The position numbers and the translations under genes were made by a program. Positions 35,920 through 44,240 of a stretch of 64,000 bases of DNA are shown piece after piece; position 1 is the stretch's first letter; every line of letters begins with the position of its first letter. Origin of the DNA: Roseobacter litoralis Och 149 (GTDB taxonomy: Bacteria > Pseudomonadota > Alphaproteobacteria > Rhodobacterales > Rhodobacteraceae); NCBI RefSeq assembly GCF_000154785.2, contig NC_015730.1, positions 1,550,001 through 1,614,000 on the forward strand, read 5' to 3'. The notes under the pieces are model-generated. The model searched no databases, was not told the DNA's origin, and worked only from the letters and a program-made list of their open reading frames with translations.

Positions 35920-36891
35920 ATGTTGGATTCCATGATCGGTTCTGATTTGACAATTGATGATGTGCGCGCCGCACATGATCGGATCAAACCCTATATTCAC
36001 GAAACACCCATCCTGACGTCGTCGTATTTCAATGCGCTGACGGGGGCGGAGCTGTTTTTCAAATGCGAGAACTTCCAAAAGGCCGGTGCCTTCAAGGTGC
36101 GCGGTGCCTCCAATGCAGTTTTTGGCCTGAGCGATGAGATGGCTGAAAAGGGTGTGGCGACGCATTCGTCGGGCAACCACGCCTTGTCTTTGTCCTATGC
36201 GGCAGGGCGGCGCGGCATTCCCTGTCATGTGGTAATGCCACGCACGGCACCAGAAGCAAAAAAAGCAGCCGTGCGCGGATACGGCGGGATCATCACGGAA
36301 TGCGAGCCTTCCACTACCAGCCGTGAGGCGGTTTTCGCCGAAGTGCAAGCGGCCACGGGTGCAGAATTCGTGCATCCCTACAATGACCCGCGTGTGATCG
36401 CAGGGCAGGCGACCTGTTCGCTTGAGATGTTGTCGCAGGTTGAGAACATGGATGCGGTTATCGCCCCAATCGGGGGCGGTGGTATGATTTCGGGCACTTG
36501 TCTGACCCTGTCAAATCTTGCGCCCAAGATCGAAATTTATGCAGCCGAGCCCGATCAGGCTGATGATGCGGCACGTTCGTTCCGGGCAGGGCATATAATT
36601 GCCGATGATGCGCCGGTAACCGTTGCCGACGGGTTGAAAGTGCCGCTCAAAGAGAACACTTGGCATTTTGTATCCAGCTTTGTCACGGACGTGCTGACCG
36701 CCTCCGAGCAAGAGATCATCGACGCGATGAAGCTGACGTGGGAACGGATGAAGATCGTGATTGAACCGAGCTGTGCGGTTCCCATGGCCACGATCCTGCG
36801 CAACCCTGAGGTATTTCGGGGCAAGCGTGTGGGCGTGGTCATCACAGGCGGCAATGTGGATTTGGATAAACTGCCCTGGACCTTGGGCTGA
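35920..36891 (+). CDS. bhcB: erythro-beta-hydroxyaspartate dehydratase
   Basis: A 323-residue fold-type II PLP enzyme of the serine/threonine dehydratase family: Lys59 in GAFKVRGA, the SSGNHAL substrate loop and the tetraglycine phosphate loop IGGGGMISG. BhcB dehydrates (2R,3S)-beta-hydroxyaspartate to iminosuccinate. No regulatory ACT domain is present. The ATG at 35920 follows an AAGGAGGG RBS 10 bases after bhcA; a longer frame would run back into bhcA. Confidence 0.93.
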   Translation: MLDSMIGSDLTIDDVRAAHDRIKPYIHETPILTSSYFNALTGAELFFKCENFQKAGAFKVRGASNAVFGLSDEMAEKGVATHSSGNHALSLSYAAGRRGIPCHVVMPRTAPEAKKAAVRGYGGIITECEPSTTSREAVFAEVQAATGAEFVHPYNDPRVIAGQATCSLEMLSQVENMDAVIAPIGGGGMISGTCLTLSNLAPKIEIYAAEPDQADDAARSFRAGHIIADDAPVTVADGLKVPLKENTWHFVSSFVTDVLTASEQEIIDAMKLTWERMKIVIEPSCAVPMATILRNPEVFRGKRVGVVITGGNVDLDKLPWTLG

Positions 36892-36903
36892 GGAGAGACT
36901 GAC

Positions 36904-38067
36904 ATGAACAAACAAGTAAACTTTGAAGACTTTGAGGTCGGCTATGACATTCCAGCAGCGATAGGCATGGATGAGGCCGACATTCAGACGCCCTGCCTCG
37001 TGCTGGACCTCGACGCGCTGGAGCGGAACATCAAAAAGATGGGCGACTTTGCCAAAAGTCATGGCATGCGGCACCGGGTCCACGGCAAGATGCACAAATC
37101 CGTCGATGTGGCGCTCCTGCAGGAAGAGCTTGGCGGGTCTGTCGGTGTGTGCTGTCAGAAGGTCTCCGAGGCTGAAGTTTTCGCCCGCGGTGGCATCAAG
37201 GACGTGCTGGTCTCCAATCAAGTGCGCCAGCCCGAAAAGATCGACCGCCTTGCGCGCCTGCCAAAACTGGGCGCCCGTGCGATTTGCTGTGTAGATGACA
37301 TCGACAATGTATCCGACCTGTCAGAGGCCGCCATGCGCCACGGCACGGAAATCGAATGCCTTGTCGAGATTGACGTGGGCGCGGGCCGTTGCGGTGTGCA
37401 ATACGGCCAGCCAGTCGTTGATCTCGCACTTGCGATTGACGCGGCAGAAGGTCTGAAGTTTGCAGGTATCCAAGCCTATCAGGGCGCGATGCAGCACATG
37501 GATTCCTATGAGGACCGCAAGGGCAAGACACAGGTTGCCATCGATCAGGTGCGCGAAAGCGTTGATCTGCTCAAGGCGGCTGGTCTGGAATGTGACATCG
37601 TCGGGGGCGGCGGCACAGGGTCATATTATTTCGAAAGCGCTTCGGGCGTGTTCAACGAACTGCAGTGCGGGTCCTATGCGTTCATGGATGCGGATTACGG
37701 TCGTATCCTCGACAAAGACGGCAAGCGCATCGATCAGGGCGAGTGGGAAAACGCGTTGTTTATCCTGACCTCTGTGATGAGCCACGCCAAGGCTGACAAG
37801 GCCATCGTGGATGCGGGCCTCAAGGCGCAATCTGTAGATAGCGGCCTGCCGACGATCTATGGCCGCACCGACGTTGAATACGTCAAATGCTCGGATGAGC
37901 ATGGCGTTGTTGCCGACCCCGATGGGGTGCTCAAGGTCAACGATAAGCTGAAACTGGTCCCGGGCCACTGTGATCCGACCTGCAACGTGCACGACTGGTA
38001 TGTGGGTGTGCGCGGCGGCAAGGTCGAAACGCTTTGGCCGGTATCGGCGCGTGGCAAGGCCTACTGA
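36904..38067 (+). CDS. bhcC: beta-hydroxyaspartate aldolase
   Basis: A 387-residue fold-type III PLP enzyme related to D-threonine aldolase. The N-terminal barrel has the PLP Lys in RVHGKMHKS (Lys62), an IVGGGGTGS phosphate loop and a late metal site in PGHCDPTCNVHD. BhcC condenses glyoxylate and glycine to beta-hydroxyaspartate, the carbon-joining step of the cycle. It starts 12 bases after bhcB with GAGGAGA upstream. Confidence 0.93.
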   Translation: MNKQVNFEDFEVGYDIPAAIGMDEADIQTPCLVLDLDALERNIKKMGDFAKSHGMRHRVHGKMHKSVDVALLQEELGGSVGVCCQKVSEAEVFARGGIKDVLVSNQVRQPEKIDRLARLPKLGARAICCVDDIDNVSDLSEAAMRHGTEIECLVEIDVGAGRCGVQYGQPVVDLALAIDAAEGLKFAGIQAYQGAMQHMDSYEDRKGKTQVAIDQVRESVDLLKAAGLECDIVGGGGTGSYYFESASGVFNELQCGSYAFMDADYGRILDKDGKRIDQGEWENALFILTSVMSHAKADKAIVDAGLKAQSVDSGLPTIYGRTDVEYVKCSDEHGVVADPDGVLKVNDKLKLVPGHCDPTCNVHDWYVGVRGGKVETLWPVSARGKAY

Positions 38068-38093
38068 GCCGCACCCGGCATCAGCAATAACAG

Positions 38094-38116
38094 CACGCCC
38101 GGCACTCCCGGGCGTG
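38094..38116 (+). terminator. Intra-operon hairpin between bhcC and bhcD
   Basis: Stem CACGCCCGG / CCGGGCGTG (9 bp) around a 5-base loop, followed by ATTTACAATAAA without a T-run. It lies in the 81-base gap before bhcD and could trim or stabilise the transcript so that bhcD is made in a different amount. Confidence 0.5.
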
Positions 38117-38148
38117 ATTTACAATAAAGACAAAGACAGGAATACCCG

Positions 38149-39126
38149 ATGTCCAAAGGACTTTTGATCGTAGGCGAAGATATGTGTGCCGAGGTCGTCA
38201 GCAGTGCCGATGCCTTCACCGCCGTCGAGGCCGTTTTCGGGGCCATGGCGAAGGGAGACGCCTATAACTTCCCGGTCATCCGCGAAGCGATCGGATATGC
38301 CGATGCACTTTATGGATTCAAATCCGGGTTCGACAAGGCGGGCAAAACGCTGGGTGTGAAATCCGGCGGATACTGGCCGGGCAACATGGACAAGGGTCTG
38401 ACCAACCACCAGTCCACGATTTTCCTGTTTGACCCGGACACTGGGATGCTTGAGGCGCTGGTCGGGGGCAACTATCTGACGGCTGTACGAACGGCGGCAT
38501 CATCGTCGGTGTCCATCGCGCATCTGGCGCGCAAAGACGCTAAAGTTCTGGGTATGGTCGGGGCAGGGCACCAATCCACGTTTCAGTTGCGTGCCGCCGC
38601 AGAGCAACGCAGTTTCGAGAAAGTCGTCGCATGGAACCCGCATCCCGATATGCTACCGCGCCTCGGCGCTGTCGCCGAGGAACTTGGGCTGGAATTTGAG
38701 GCCGTCACTCAGGAAGAGTTGGGCGCGCAGGCGGATGTTATCATCACCATCACTTCGGCCTTTGAGCCGCTCTTGATGAAAGACTGGATCAAGCCGGGAA
38801 CGCATATCGCCTGTATGGGCACAGACACCAAGGGCAAGCAGGAGGTTGATCCGGAGCTGCTCGCATCCGCAACCGTATTTGCCGACGAAATCGCGCAGTC
38901 CATCACCATCGGTGAGGCGCAGCACGCGGTTGCATCGGGCCATCTGTCAGAGAGTGATATCACGCCAATCGGGGCGGTGATCAATGGCACACACGCCGGG
39001 CGCAGCAGTGATCAGGAGATTACGTTGTTTGACGGCACAGGCGTCGGTTTGCAAGATCTTGCCGTGGCATCCGTTGCGGCACGCGAAGCCGAAAGCCGGG
39101 GCAAAGCCACGCGTATCGCGTTGTGA
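38149..39126 (+). CDS. bhcD: Iminosuccinate reductase
   Basis: A 325-residue member of the ornithine cyclodeaminase/mu-crystallin family, with the Rossmann motif LGMVGAGHQSTFQLRAA and the substrate-side Lys/Arg residues in FKSGFDKAGKTLGVKSGGYWPGN. BhcD reduces iminosuccinate to L-aspartate with NAD(P)H, returning the amino donor for BhcA. Last gene of the operon, followed by a hairpin terminator. Confidence 0.93.
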   Translation: MSKGLLIVGEDMCAEVVSSADAFTAVEAVFGAMAKGDAYNFPVIREAIGYADALYGFKSGFDKAGKTLGVKSGGYWPGNMDKGLTNHQSTIFLFDPDTGMLEALVGGNYLTAVRTAASSSVSIAHLARKDAKVLGMVGAGHQSTFQLRAAAEQRSFEKVVAWNPHPDMLPRLGAVAEELGLEFEAVTQEELGAQADVIITITSAFEPLLMKDWIKPGTHIACMGTDTKGKQEVDPELLASATVFADEIAQSITIGEAQHAVASGHLSESDITPIGAVINGTHAGRSSDQEITLFDGTGVGLQDLAVASVAAREAESRGKATRIAL

Positions 39127-39153
39127 ACCCTTCGGGGTCTTGATCTTGCGTCA

Positions 39154-39184
39154 CAACAGGGGCTTGTCACGCAAGCCTCTGTTG
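39154..39184 (+). terminator. Terminator after bhcD
   Basis: A 13-bp stem, CAACAGGGGCTTG / CAAGCCTCTGTTG with one G-T pair and a TCACG loop, 28 bases after the bhcD stop and followed by TTGTCT. It probably ends the bhc transcript. The remaining ~200 bases before the kinase gene hold no further feature that I can support. Confidence 0.65.
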
Positions 39185-39389
39185 TTGTCTGACCCGTAGA
39201 GTTAGGTTTCTCTTATCCTTCCGTAAAATTACTTTAAAAGCTGACGCGAAATACACGGCCGCTCCGCCTGTTTGCCATGATTTGAACACAGGGTTTCGGT
39301 TCACTTGCTTCAAGACTTGTCCTGCGTTCGCCGGTGCGTTGCATTTGCGAACACTGCAGAACAGTGCTTTTGAAGTGAGTGGATGAGCC

Positions 39390-40889
39390 GTGAGCGATGA
39401 CGATGCACATCAGATTGAGCCCGCAAACAGCGGCGCGCTGACCCCTGGCAGTACCTTGCTGAGCGGTCAATATGAGATATTGCAGTATCTGAGCAGCGGC
39501 GGCTTTGGCATCACCTACACGGCGCGCGACAGCCTGAACCGCACCGTCGTCATCAAGGAGTGCTTTCCCGAAGCCTTTTGCAGCCGCGTGAACAAAACGG
39601 TCCGGGCGCGGACACAAAGCTATGCAGAAGAATTCCGCGCCACGGTTAAGCTGTTCATTCGCGAAGCGCATGCGATGTCGCGCCTTGATCACCCCGGCGT
39701 TGTCGGTGTGCATCAGGTGTTCGAGGACAATGAGACGGCCTATATGGCGCTGGATCTGATCAAGGGCAAAGACCTGCTGGACATCATTGACAGCGGCACG
39801 CCAAAACTCTCAGCGGATGAAATCCATGGCATCACGCTGAAACTGCTGGATGCAATTGGTCACGTGCACAGTCAGGACCTGTTACACCGGGACATATCGC
39901 CTGACAATATTCTGCTCGATCAACGGGGTCACCCTGTGCTGATCGATTTTGGTGCCGCGCGCGAAGAAGCCAGCCGCAAAAGCCGCATTCTATCCGCGGT
40001 GCTGGTCGTTAAGGATGGATACTCGCCGCAGGAGTTTTATGTTGCAGGCAGCCAGCAGTCGCCAAGCAGCGATCTTTATGCGCTGGCTGCAACCTTGTCG
40101 CACCTGATCTCGGGCGAGGCGCCGCCCAACAGTCAGGCGCGGCTGGCGGCGCTGGCGAACAATCAGCCCGATCCCTATCAGCCGTTGTTCGGGCGCTTTC
40201 CGGCTTATGAAGATGCATTTTTGGCGTCCATAGACCAAGCCATGCGCATCATTCCCGCTGAACGGCTGCAATCAGCCGAAGACTGGGCCCTGAAGATAGA
40301 TCGCAGAAAGCGGGTCGAGCGTGCGCGCGCGCAGGCGGATCAGGACAAGTCGATTGATGAGACGATCATGAACCTCGTGGCATCGGTCCAGATCGAGCGG
40401 CGGGCACAGGGCGCGGTTGAGCGGCGCACCGCACAAGGCCCCGCCCCGGCGCCGGCTTCCGAAGCGGGCGAACCCGACACCCTGCGCGATCTGGGTGAGG
40501 ATGCGATGCCGGCGGACCCTGCGGACAGTGAGGCGGGTTTGGCGTGTTGCGAATTGCCAGATGCGCAGGACGCGGCCCATGTGGTGCACCTGCCAGCCCC
40601 CGAGGCGGAAAAGCCAACGCCCTATGCGCGCGTGACATCAAAAGCGGTCGAAGCGGCGAACATGCCCAAACCGCCCGCGCCGCCAATTTTCACGCGAGAA
40701 CGCATCATTCGCGCCGTGACGGCACCGGTGATTTTCTGCGCCTTTCTGCTCTACGGCCAAACGGTTCTGAAGAATGAACAGGTGCAGGCCGCAACGCTGC
40801 AACCGCTGCTGATGTGGGGGCAGGGCTTGGGGGGATGGAAAGCCTCCGAGCCGGCACCGGTCACAGTGCGACGCGGGCTCGGGGATTGA
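39390..40889 (+). CDS. Membrane-anchored Hanks-type Ser/Thr protein kinase
   Basis: A 499-residue protein with a complete kinase domain (about 25-305): glycine loop LSSGGFGITY, ATP-anchoring Lys56 in VVIKE, catalytic HRDISPDN (Asp168), DFG (Asp187) and GYSPQEFY in the activation segment. A Pro/Ala/Glu-rich linker (about 310-435) leads to a single membrane helix (about 439-460) and a ~40-residue extracytoplasmic tail. It starts with GTG; no better start is near. The next genes are FHA, PP2C and GTPases, so it is probably the phosphorylating input of that locus. Substrates unknown; the downstream GTPases and the FHA protein are candidates. Confidence 0.88.
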   Translation: MSDDDAHQIEPANSGALTPGSTLLSGQYEILQYLSSGGFGITYTARDSLNRTVVIKECFPEAFCSRVNKTVRARTQSYAEEFRATVKLFIREAHAMSRLDHPGVVGVHQVFEDNETAYMALDLIKGKDLLDIIDSGTPKLSADEIHGITLKLLDAIGHVHSQDLLHRDISPDNILLDQRGHPVLIDFGAAREEASRKSRILSAVLVVKDGYSPQEFYVAGSQQSPSSDLYALAATLSHLISGEAPPNSQARLAALANNQPDPYQPLFGRFPAYEDAFLASIDQAMRIIPAERLQSAEDWALKIDRRKRVERARAQADQDKSIDETIMNLVASVQIERRAQGAVERRTAQGPAPAPASEAGEPDTLRDLGEDAMPADPADSEAGLACCELPDAQDAAHVVHLPAPEAEKPTPYARVTSKAVEAANMPKPPAPPIFTRERIIRAVTAPVIFCAFLLYGQTVLKNEQVQAATLQPLLMWGQGLGGWKASEPAPVTVRRGLGD

Positions 40890-40981
40890 ACGGGCAAGGC
40901 ATTTACAGAGGTTTCATACCCAGCGGGCGGGGGCGGTTGTGCCTGACCCAAATTTCAAAGACGCAATCGAAAGGCAGACCA

Positions 40982-42112
40982 ATGACGCTCTTCAAGAAAG
41001 TTTTTCAGAACCAATCGCGCCCGGCCACCGCAGATGAGGCGCTGGATGAGGCCGCTTTGCGCAGTGTATTTGTGGAGACGGCAAAGCCTGCGCAACCGCT
41101 CGTGCTCGATCCGTTTCAGCATGGGTTGCCATCGGACGATGGCGACGTTGCACCGGGCGTCGCACCGGAAGCCGTGGTGCATGACATCACCGATACATCA
41201 GAGGCAGAGGACGCTCACGCAGGGCGAAACATGGCGTGGGACGCGGATGTGCTCGACGCAGATGCCATCGAAGAGGTCGATCCACTGGAGCATGACATGG
41301 ATGCGCCCGATACGCTGTGTGATGAGAATATCGTCGCGCGTCTCGACCGTGCGCTGGCTGCAGAACCCCCGGTTTCGCACAAGGTGAAGGAAGACGCAGA
41401 CGATACTGTTGTTTCTGACGAGTCAACAGATCACCTTGCACCAGATGTGTGTGTTGAAACCGGCACTGACGCTGCCAACTGGACCAAGGAAGAGGGGCTT
41501 GACACCGCAGCCTTTGCACAGCGTCAGATGGCCACCTTGGGGGATGCTGAACAGCAAACGGAGCGCAAGGCGGATGCCGACAAAACGGTGTCTGAGCCAC
41601 TGGATTTGTCAGGCGGTGCCCTTGCATCCCCTGCAACCGGACGCGGCCGCCGTGCAGGGCGTGTCAAGACGCGGCTTTTGGGGTTCAACCACGCACCCGA
41701 AGATCAAACTGATCCGTTTGAACAGGCACAGTCAGCGACCGCGACAGCGCAACGCGAAAAGTTTCCGGTGGGGTGGCTCGTGATCGTTGAGGGTCCCGGG
41801 CTGGGTCACGCGTTCAGTATCTTTGCCGGCGCTTCCATGATTGGGCGGGGGGAGGATCAGGTCATCCGCCTTGATTTTGGCGACAATGCCATCTCGCGCC
41901 ACCATCACGCCGCTGTCGCCTACGACGAGGAGCAAAACAAGTTCTACATCGGCCACGGTGGCAAATCGAATATCATTCGACGCAACGCGCGCCCTGTTCT
42001 GAGCACTGAAGAGCTGCACCATGCGGACCTTATTCGCATCGGAGAGACGACCATGCGCTTCGTAGCGCTCTGCGGGTCTGACTTTCAATGGCACGGTGCA
42101 GGGGGGCAATAA
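40982..42112 (+). CDS. FHA-domain protein with long acidic N-terminal region
   Basis: A 376-residue protein. The C-terminal FHA domain (about 265-365) has the phosphothreonine-binding GRGEDQVIRL (from residue 288), AISRHHHAAV and the late NARPVLS loop. Residues 20-230 are acidic, low-complexity and probably disordered, rich in Asp/Glu and Thr. A basic KTRLLGF motif lies just before the FHA domain. The protein likely reads phosphothreonines made by the upstream kinase and acts as an adaptor. ATG at 40982 is chosen over upstream frames overlapping the kinase gene. Its stop overlaps the phosphatase start (TAATG). Confidence 0.85.
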   Translation: MTLFKKVFQNQSRPATADEALDEAALRSVFVETAKPAQPLVLDPFQHGLPSDDGDVAPGVAPEAVVHDITDTSEAEDAHAGRNMAWDADVLDADAIEEVDPLEHDMDAPDTLCDENIVARLDRALAAEPPVSHKVKEDADDTVVSDESTDHLAPDVCVETGTDAANWTKEEGLDTAAFAQRQMATLGDAEQQTERKADADKTVSEPLDLSGGALASPATGRGRRAGRVKTRLLGFNHAPEDQTDPFEQAQSATATAQREKFPVGWLVIVEGPGLGHAFSIFAGASMIGRGEDQVIRLDFGDNAISRHHHAAVAYDEEQNKFYIGHGGKSNIIRRNARPVLSTEELHHADLIRIGETTMRFVALCGSDFQWHGAGGQ

Positions 42113-42954
42113 TGCAACCCGGGCTTCACGCCGATGCTGCCAGCGCGCTGAGCAAAGGGCAGCGCAGCTATCAGGAAGACGCGGTGATTGCAGATTTCGC
42201 AAGGGGGAGCGATGTCGGCCTCATCGTGCTTGCCGATGGCATGGGCGGGCACGCAGCGGGGGATGTGGCGAGCAAGATTGTACTCACCGAAGTCTACAGC
42301 GCCCTGGTGTTTCAACGTGGCGAGGGAGCGGGGTTGGAGCCGCATGTCACCGATCTGCTCCATACCGCTGCGATGGAAGCAAACACCTGCCTGAAAGAGC
42401 ATGTGGCCGCCTATCCTGACACGCGTGGTATGGGGGCGACCCTTGTTGCCTCCGTGATCATCAATCGCAACCTCTATTGGATTTCCATCGGGGATTCGCC
42501 GCTCCTGTTGTTCCGCGACGGTAAACTGCGGCAGTTGAACGAAGATCACTCAATGGCCTCTCAGATCGATTTTATGGTCAAGACTGGTCTGATTGGGGCG
42601 GATGAAGGTGAGAACCACCCGGATCGCAATACGTTGACGTCGGTTCTGTTCGGGGGGGACGTGGCGATGATTGACTCTCCCCAAGAACCCTTGGCGCTGC
42701 GGGCGGGGGATATTCTGATTGTGGCCAGTGACGGTTTGCAGTTCCTGACATATGATCAGATCGAAGAATGTCTGCGGCAGAACCAGCATCGCCCCAGCGC
42801 TGATATCGTGGAAGTGTTGCTTCATGAAGTGGACAGCCTTCACGATCCGGATCTCGACAACGTTTCCTTTTCCGTGGTGTGTTTTCAAGACGTGAGCGCA
42901 CCAGCGGTGCTGAAAGAGCAAGAGCGACGACCGGAAATGCGCCGTGTTGGATGA
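42112..42954 (+). CDS. PP2C-family protein phosphatase
   Basis: A 280-residue PPM/PP2C phosphatase with all core motifs: RSYQEDAV, LADGMGGHAAG, GMGATLVAS, ISIGDSPLLL, LIVASDGL and a terminal DNVSFSVV. The Asp residues bind the two catalytic metals. It would reverse kinase action on phosphoserine/threonine. It is translationally coupled to the FHA gene and followed at once by a GTPase gene. Domain order kinase-FHA-PP2C recalls the post-translational module of type VI secretion, but no tss genes are present. Confidence 0.9.
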   Translation: MQPGLHADAASALSKGQRSYQEDAVIADFARGSDVGLIVLADGMGGHAAGDVASKIVLTEVYSALVFQRGEGAGLEPHVTDLLHTAAMEANTCLKEHVAAYPDTRGMGATLVASVIINRNLYWISIGDSPLLLFRDGKLRQLNEDHSMASQIDFMVKTGLIGADEGENHPDRNTLTSVLFGGDVAMIDSPQEPLALRAGDILIVASDGLQFLTYDQIEECLRQNQHRPSADIVEVLLHEVDSLHDPDLDNVSFSVVCFQDVSAPAVLKEQERRPEMRRVG

Positions 42955-42955
42955 C

Positions 42956-44065
42956 ATGTCGACACGAGACACCGTGGCGCGCCTGCGCGCGGCGGCTGTG
43001 GACGGGCGGATTTGCGAGGTCGCACGATCACGCGCGGACACGCTTGCCACGCGGCTGGAGCAAGGCGCACGCATTGTACTGCTTGGGCCGGATGGCGTCG
43101 GCAAATCAGAGCTGTGCAACGCGATTCTGGGATGTGTCGACGACGGGTCCAGACCCAAGACAACAAGGGTTTTCGCGCCGCCAGGGGCAGCTGCGGACTC
43201 CGTGCCGCTGAGCGGTGACAAAACCCTGCATGAGATCCCCCAAGGCCCGTTTGGTCATGCCTTGGTTTTTGATGTATCGCTTTCAAGCAGCGCAAGCGGT
43301 TTTGCGGCCACCACTGCTGAAGCGATTGATGCGGCTGACATCGTTTTATGGTGCACGCAGTCCTTTTCGGCTGACGAAGCGCTGCTTTGGTCGCACGCGT
43401 CCGACGTGTTGAAAGACCGCAGTTTTCTGGTCCTGACGAAAGCTGACCTTCTGGCGGAGGCGGGTGTTTTGCAAGCGCGTGTTGCGGCGCTGCAAGTCAC
43501 CGTCATGGATGAATTCCACAGCCTCTTTGCCACCACCACGTCACAGATTTCCGCCCTGCGTGCGCAGGGCTTAAAGGTCACCGAGCAGCATTTGGCGGCC
43601 AGTGGTCTGAAAGCGCTGATCGATAGGGTGGCGGGAATTGTAACCGCTGGTCACCGCGCTGATTTGGACAGCGCCCAACTGTTTCTTGAGCGTCAGGGTC
43701 TGAAGCCCTGCGATCCGGTCGCCCTGCCTGCGCAAGAAGCGGACAGGACACATACTGCGTTTCAGATGGTGCATGATACGGTGATGGCGCGGGCCGTTGA
43801 CCTTGCCGAGGTTGGCCTTGGGGACGCCGATGACGCTATATCCGACGTGCTGGGAGAGTGTGGCGCGATCTGTGAAGAGCTTGCGGATGTCATGCGCGCG
43901 TCGTCTGAGGTCAGCCCTGACATGAACGAATGGACGTCCATTTTCGAAGACGCAAGTGATAAGATTATGCTGATGACAACGGAGAATGACACTCGATCGG
44001 CTGCGGATGCGGTGACGATCCTGTTACAGTTGCGCCGCGATCTCGAATATATGGGCGCTCGTTAA
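42956..44065 (+). CDS. P-loop GTPase-like protein with degenerate switch II
   Basis: A 369-residue protein. The G1 motif is LLGPDGVGKSE (Lys50) and the G4-like motif is LVLTKADLL (161-164). The expected G3 DxxG is replaced by ALVFDVSLSS (Asp106), with no glycine, so GTP hydrolysis may be weak or absent. The C-terminal ~180 residues are helical. GTG 42944 and TTG 42947 are alternative starts overlapping the phosphatase gene; ATG 42956 leaves one base between. I infer a regulatory or scaffold role alongside the two other GTPases of the locus. Confidence 0.7.
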   Translation: MSTRDTVARLRAAAVDGRICEVARSRADTLATRLEQGARIVLLGPDGVGKSELCNAILGCVDDGSRPKTTRVFAPPGAAADSVPLSGDKTLHEIPQGPFGHALVFDVSLSSSASGFAATTAEAIDAADIVLWCTQSFSADEALLWSHASDVLKDRSFLVLTKADLLAEAGVLQARVAALQVTVMDEFHSLFATTTSQISALRAQGLKVTEQHLAASGLKALIDRVAGIVTAGHRADLDSAQLFLERQGLKPCDPVALPAQEADRTHTAFQMVHDTVMARAVDLAEVGLGDADDAISDVLGECGAICEELADVMRASSEVSPDMNEWTSIFEDASDKIMLMTTENDTRSAADAVTILLQLRRDLEYMGAR

Positions 44066-44240
44066 ACCTTTAACGACGCGCAGCCTTTACGCCCGTATCA
44101 AGCCATACCAACGGCACAATTCCCGCGCATGATAGCTTTTGGGGTATTGGGACCTTGGGCGGGAAAATGACACAACACTCTGACAGATATGGCTGCGAGA
44201 AACGACGCCCCCGCTGCGTCGCGGCGACGGGGCGGCCAAT

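Noticed and set aside
39390..42954. Type VI secretion regulatory module (kinase-FHA-PP2C)
   Set aside because: No tss, hcp or vgrG gene is present and the following genes are GTPases, so the secretion label is not supported.
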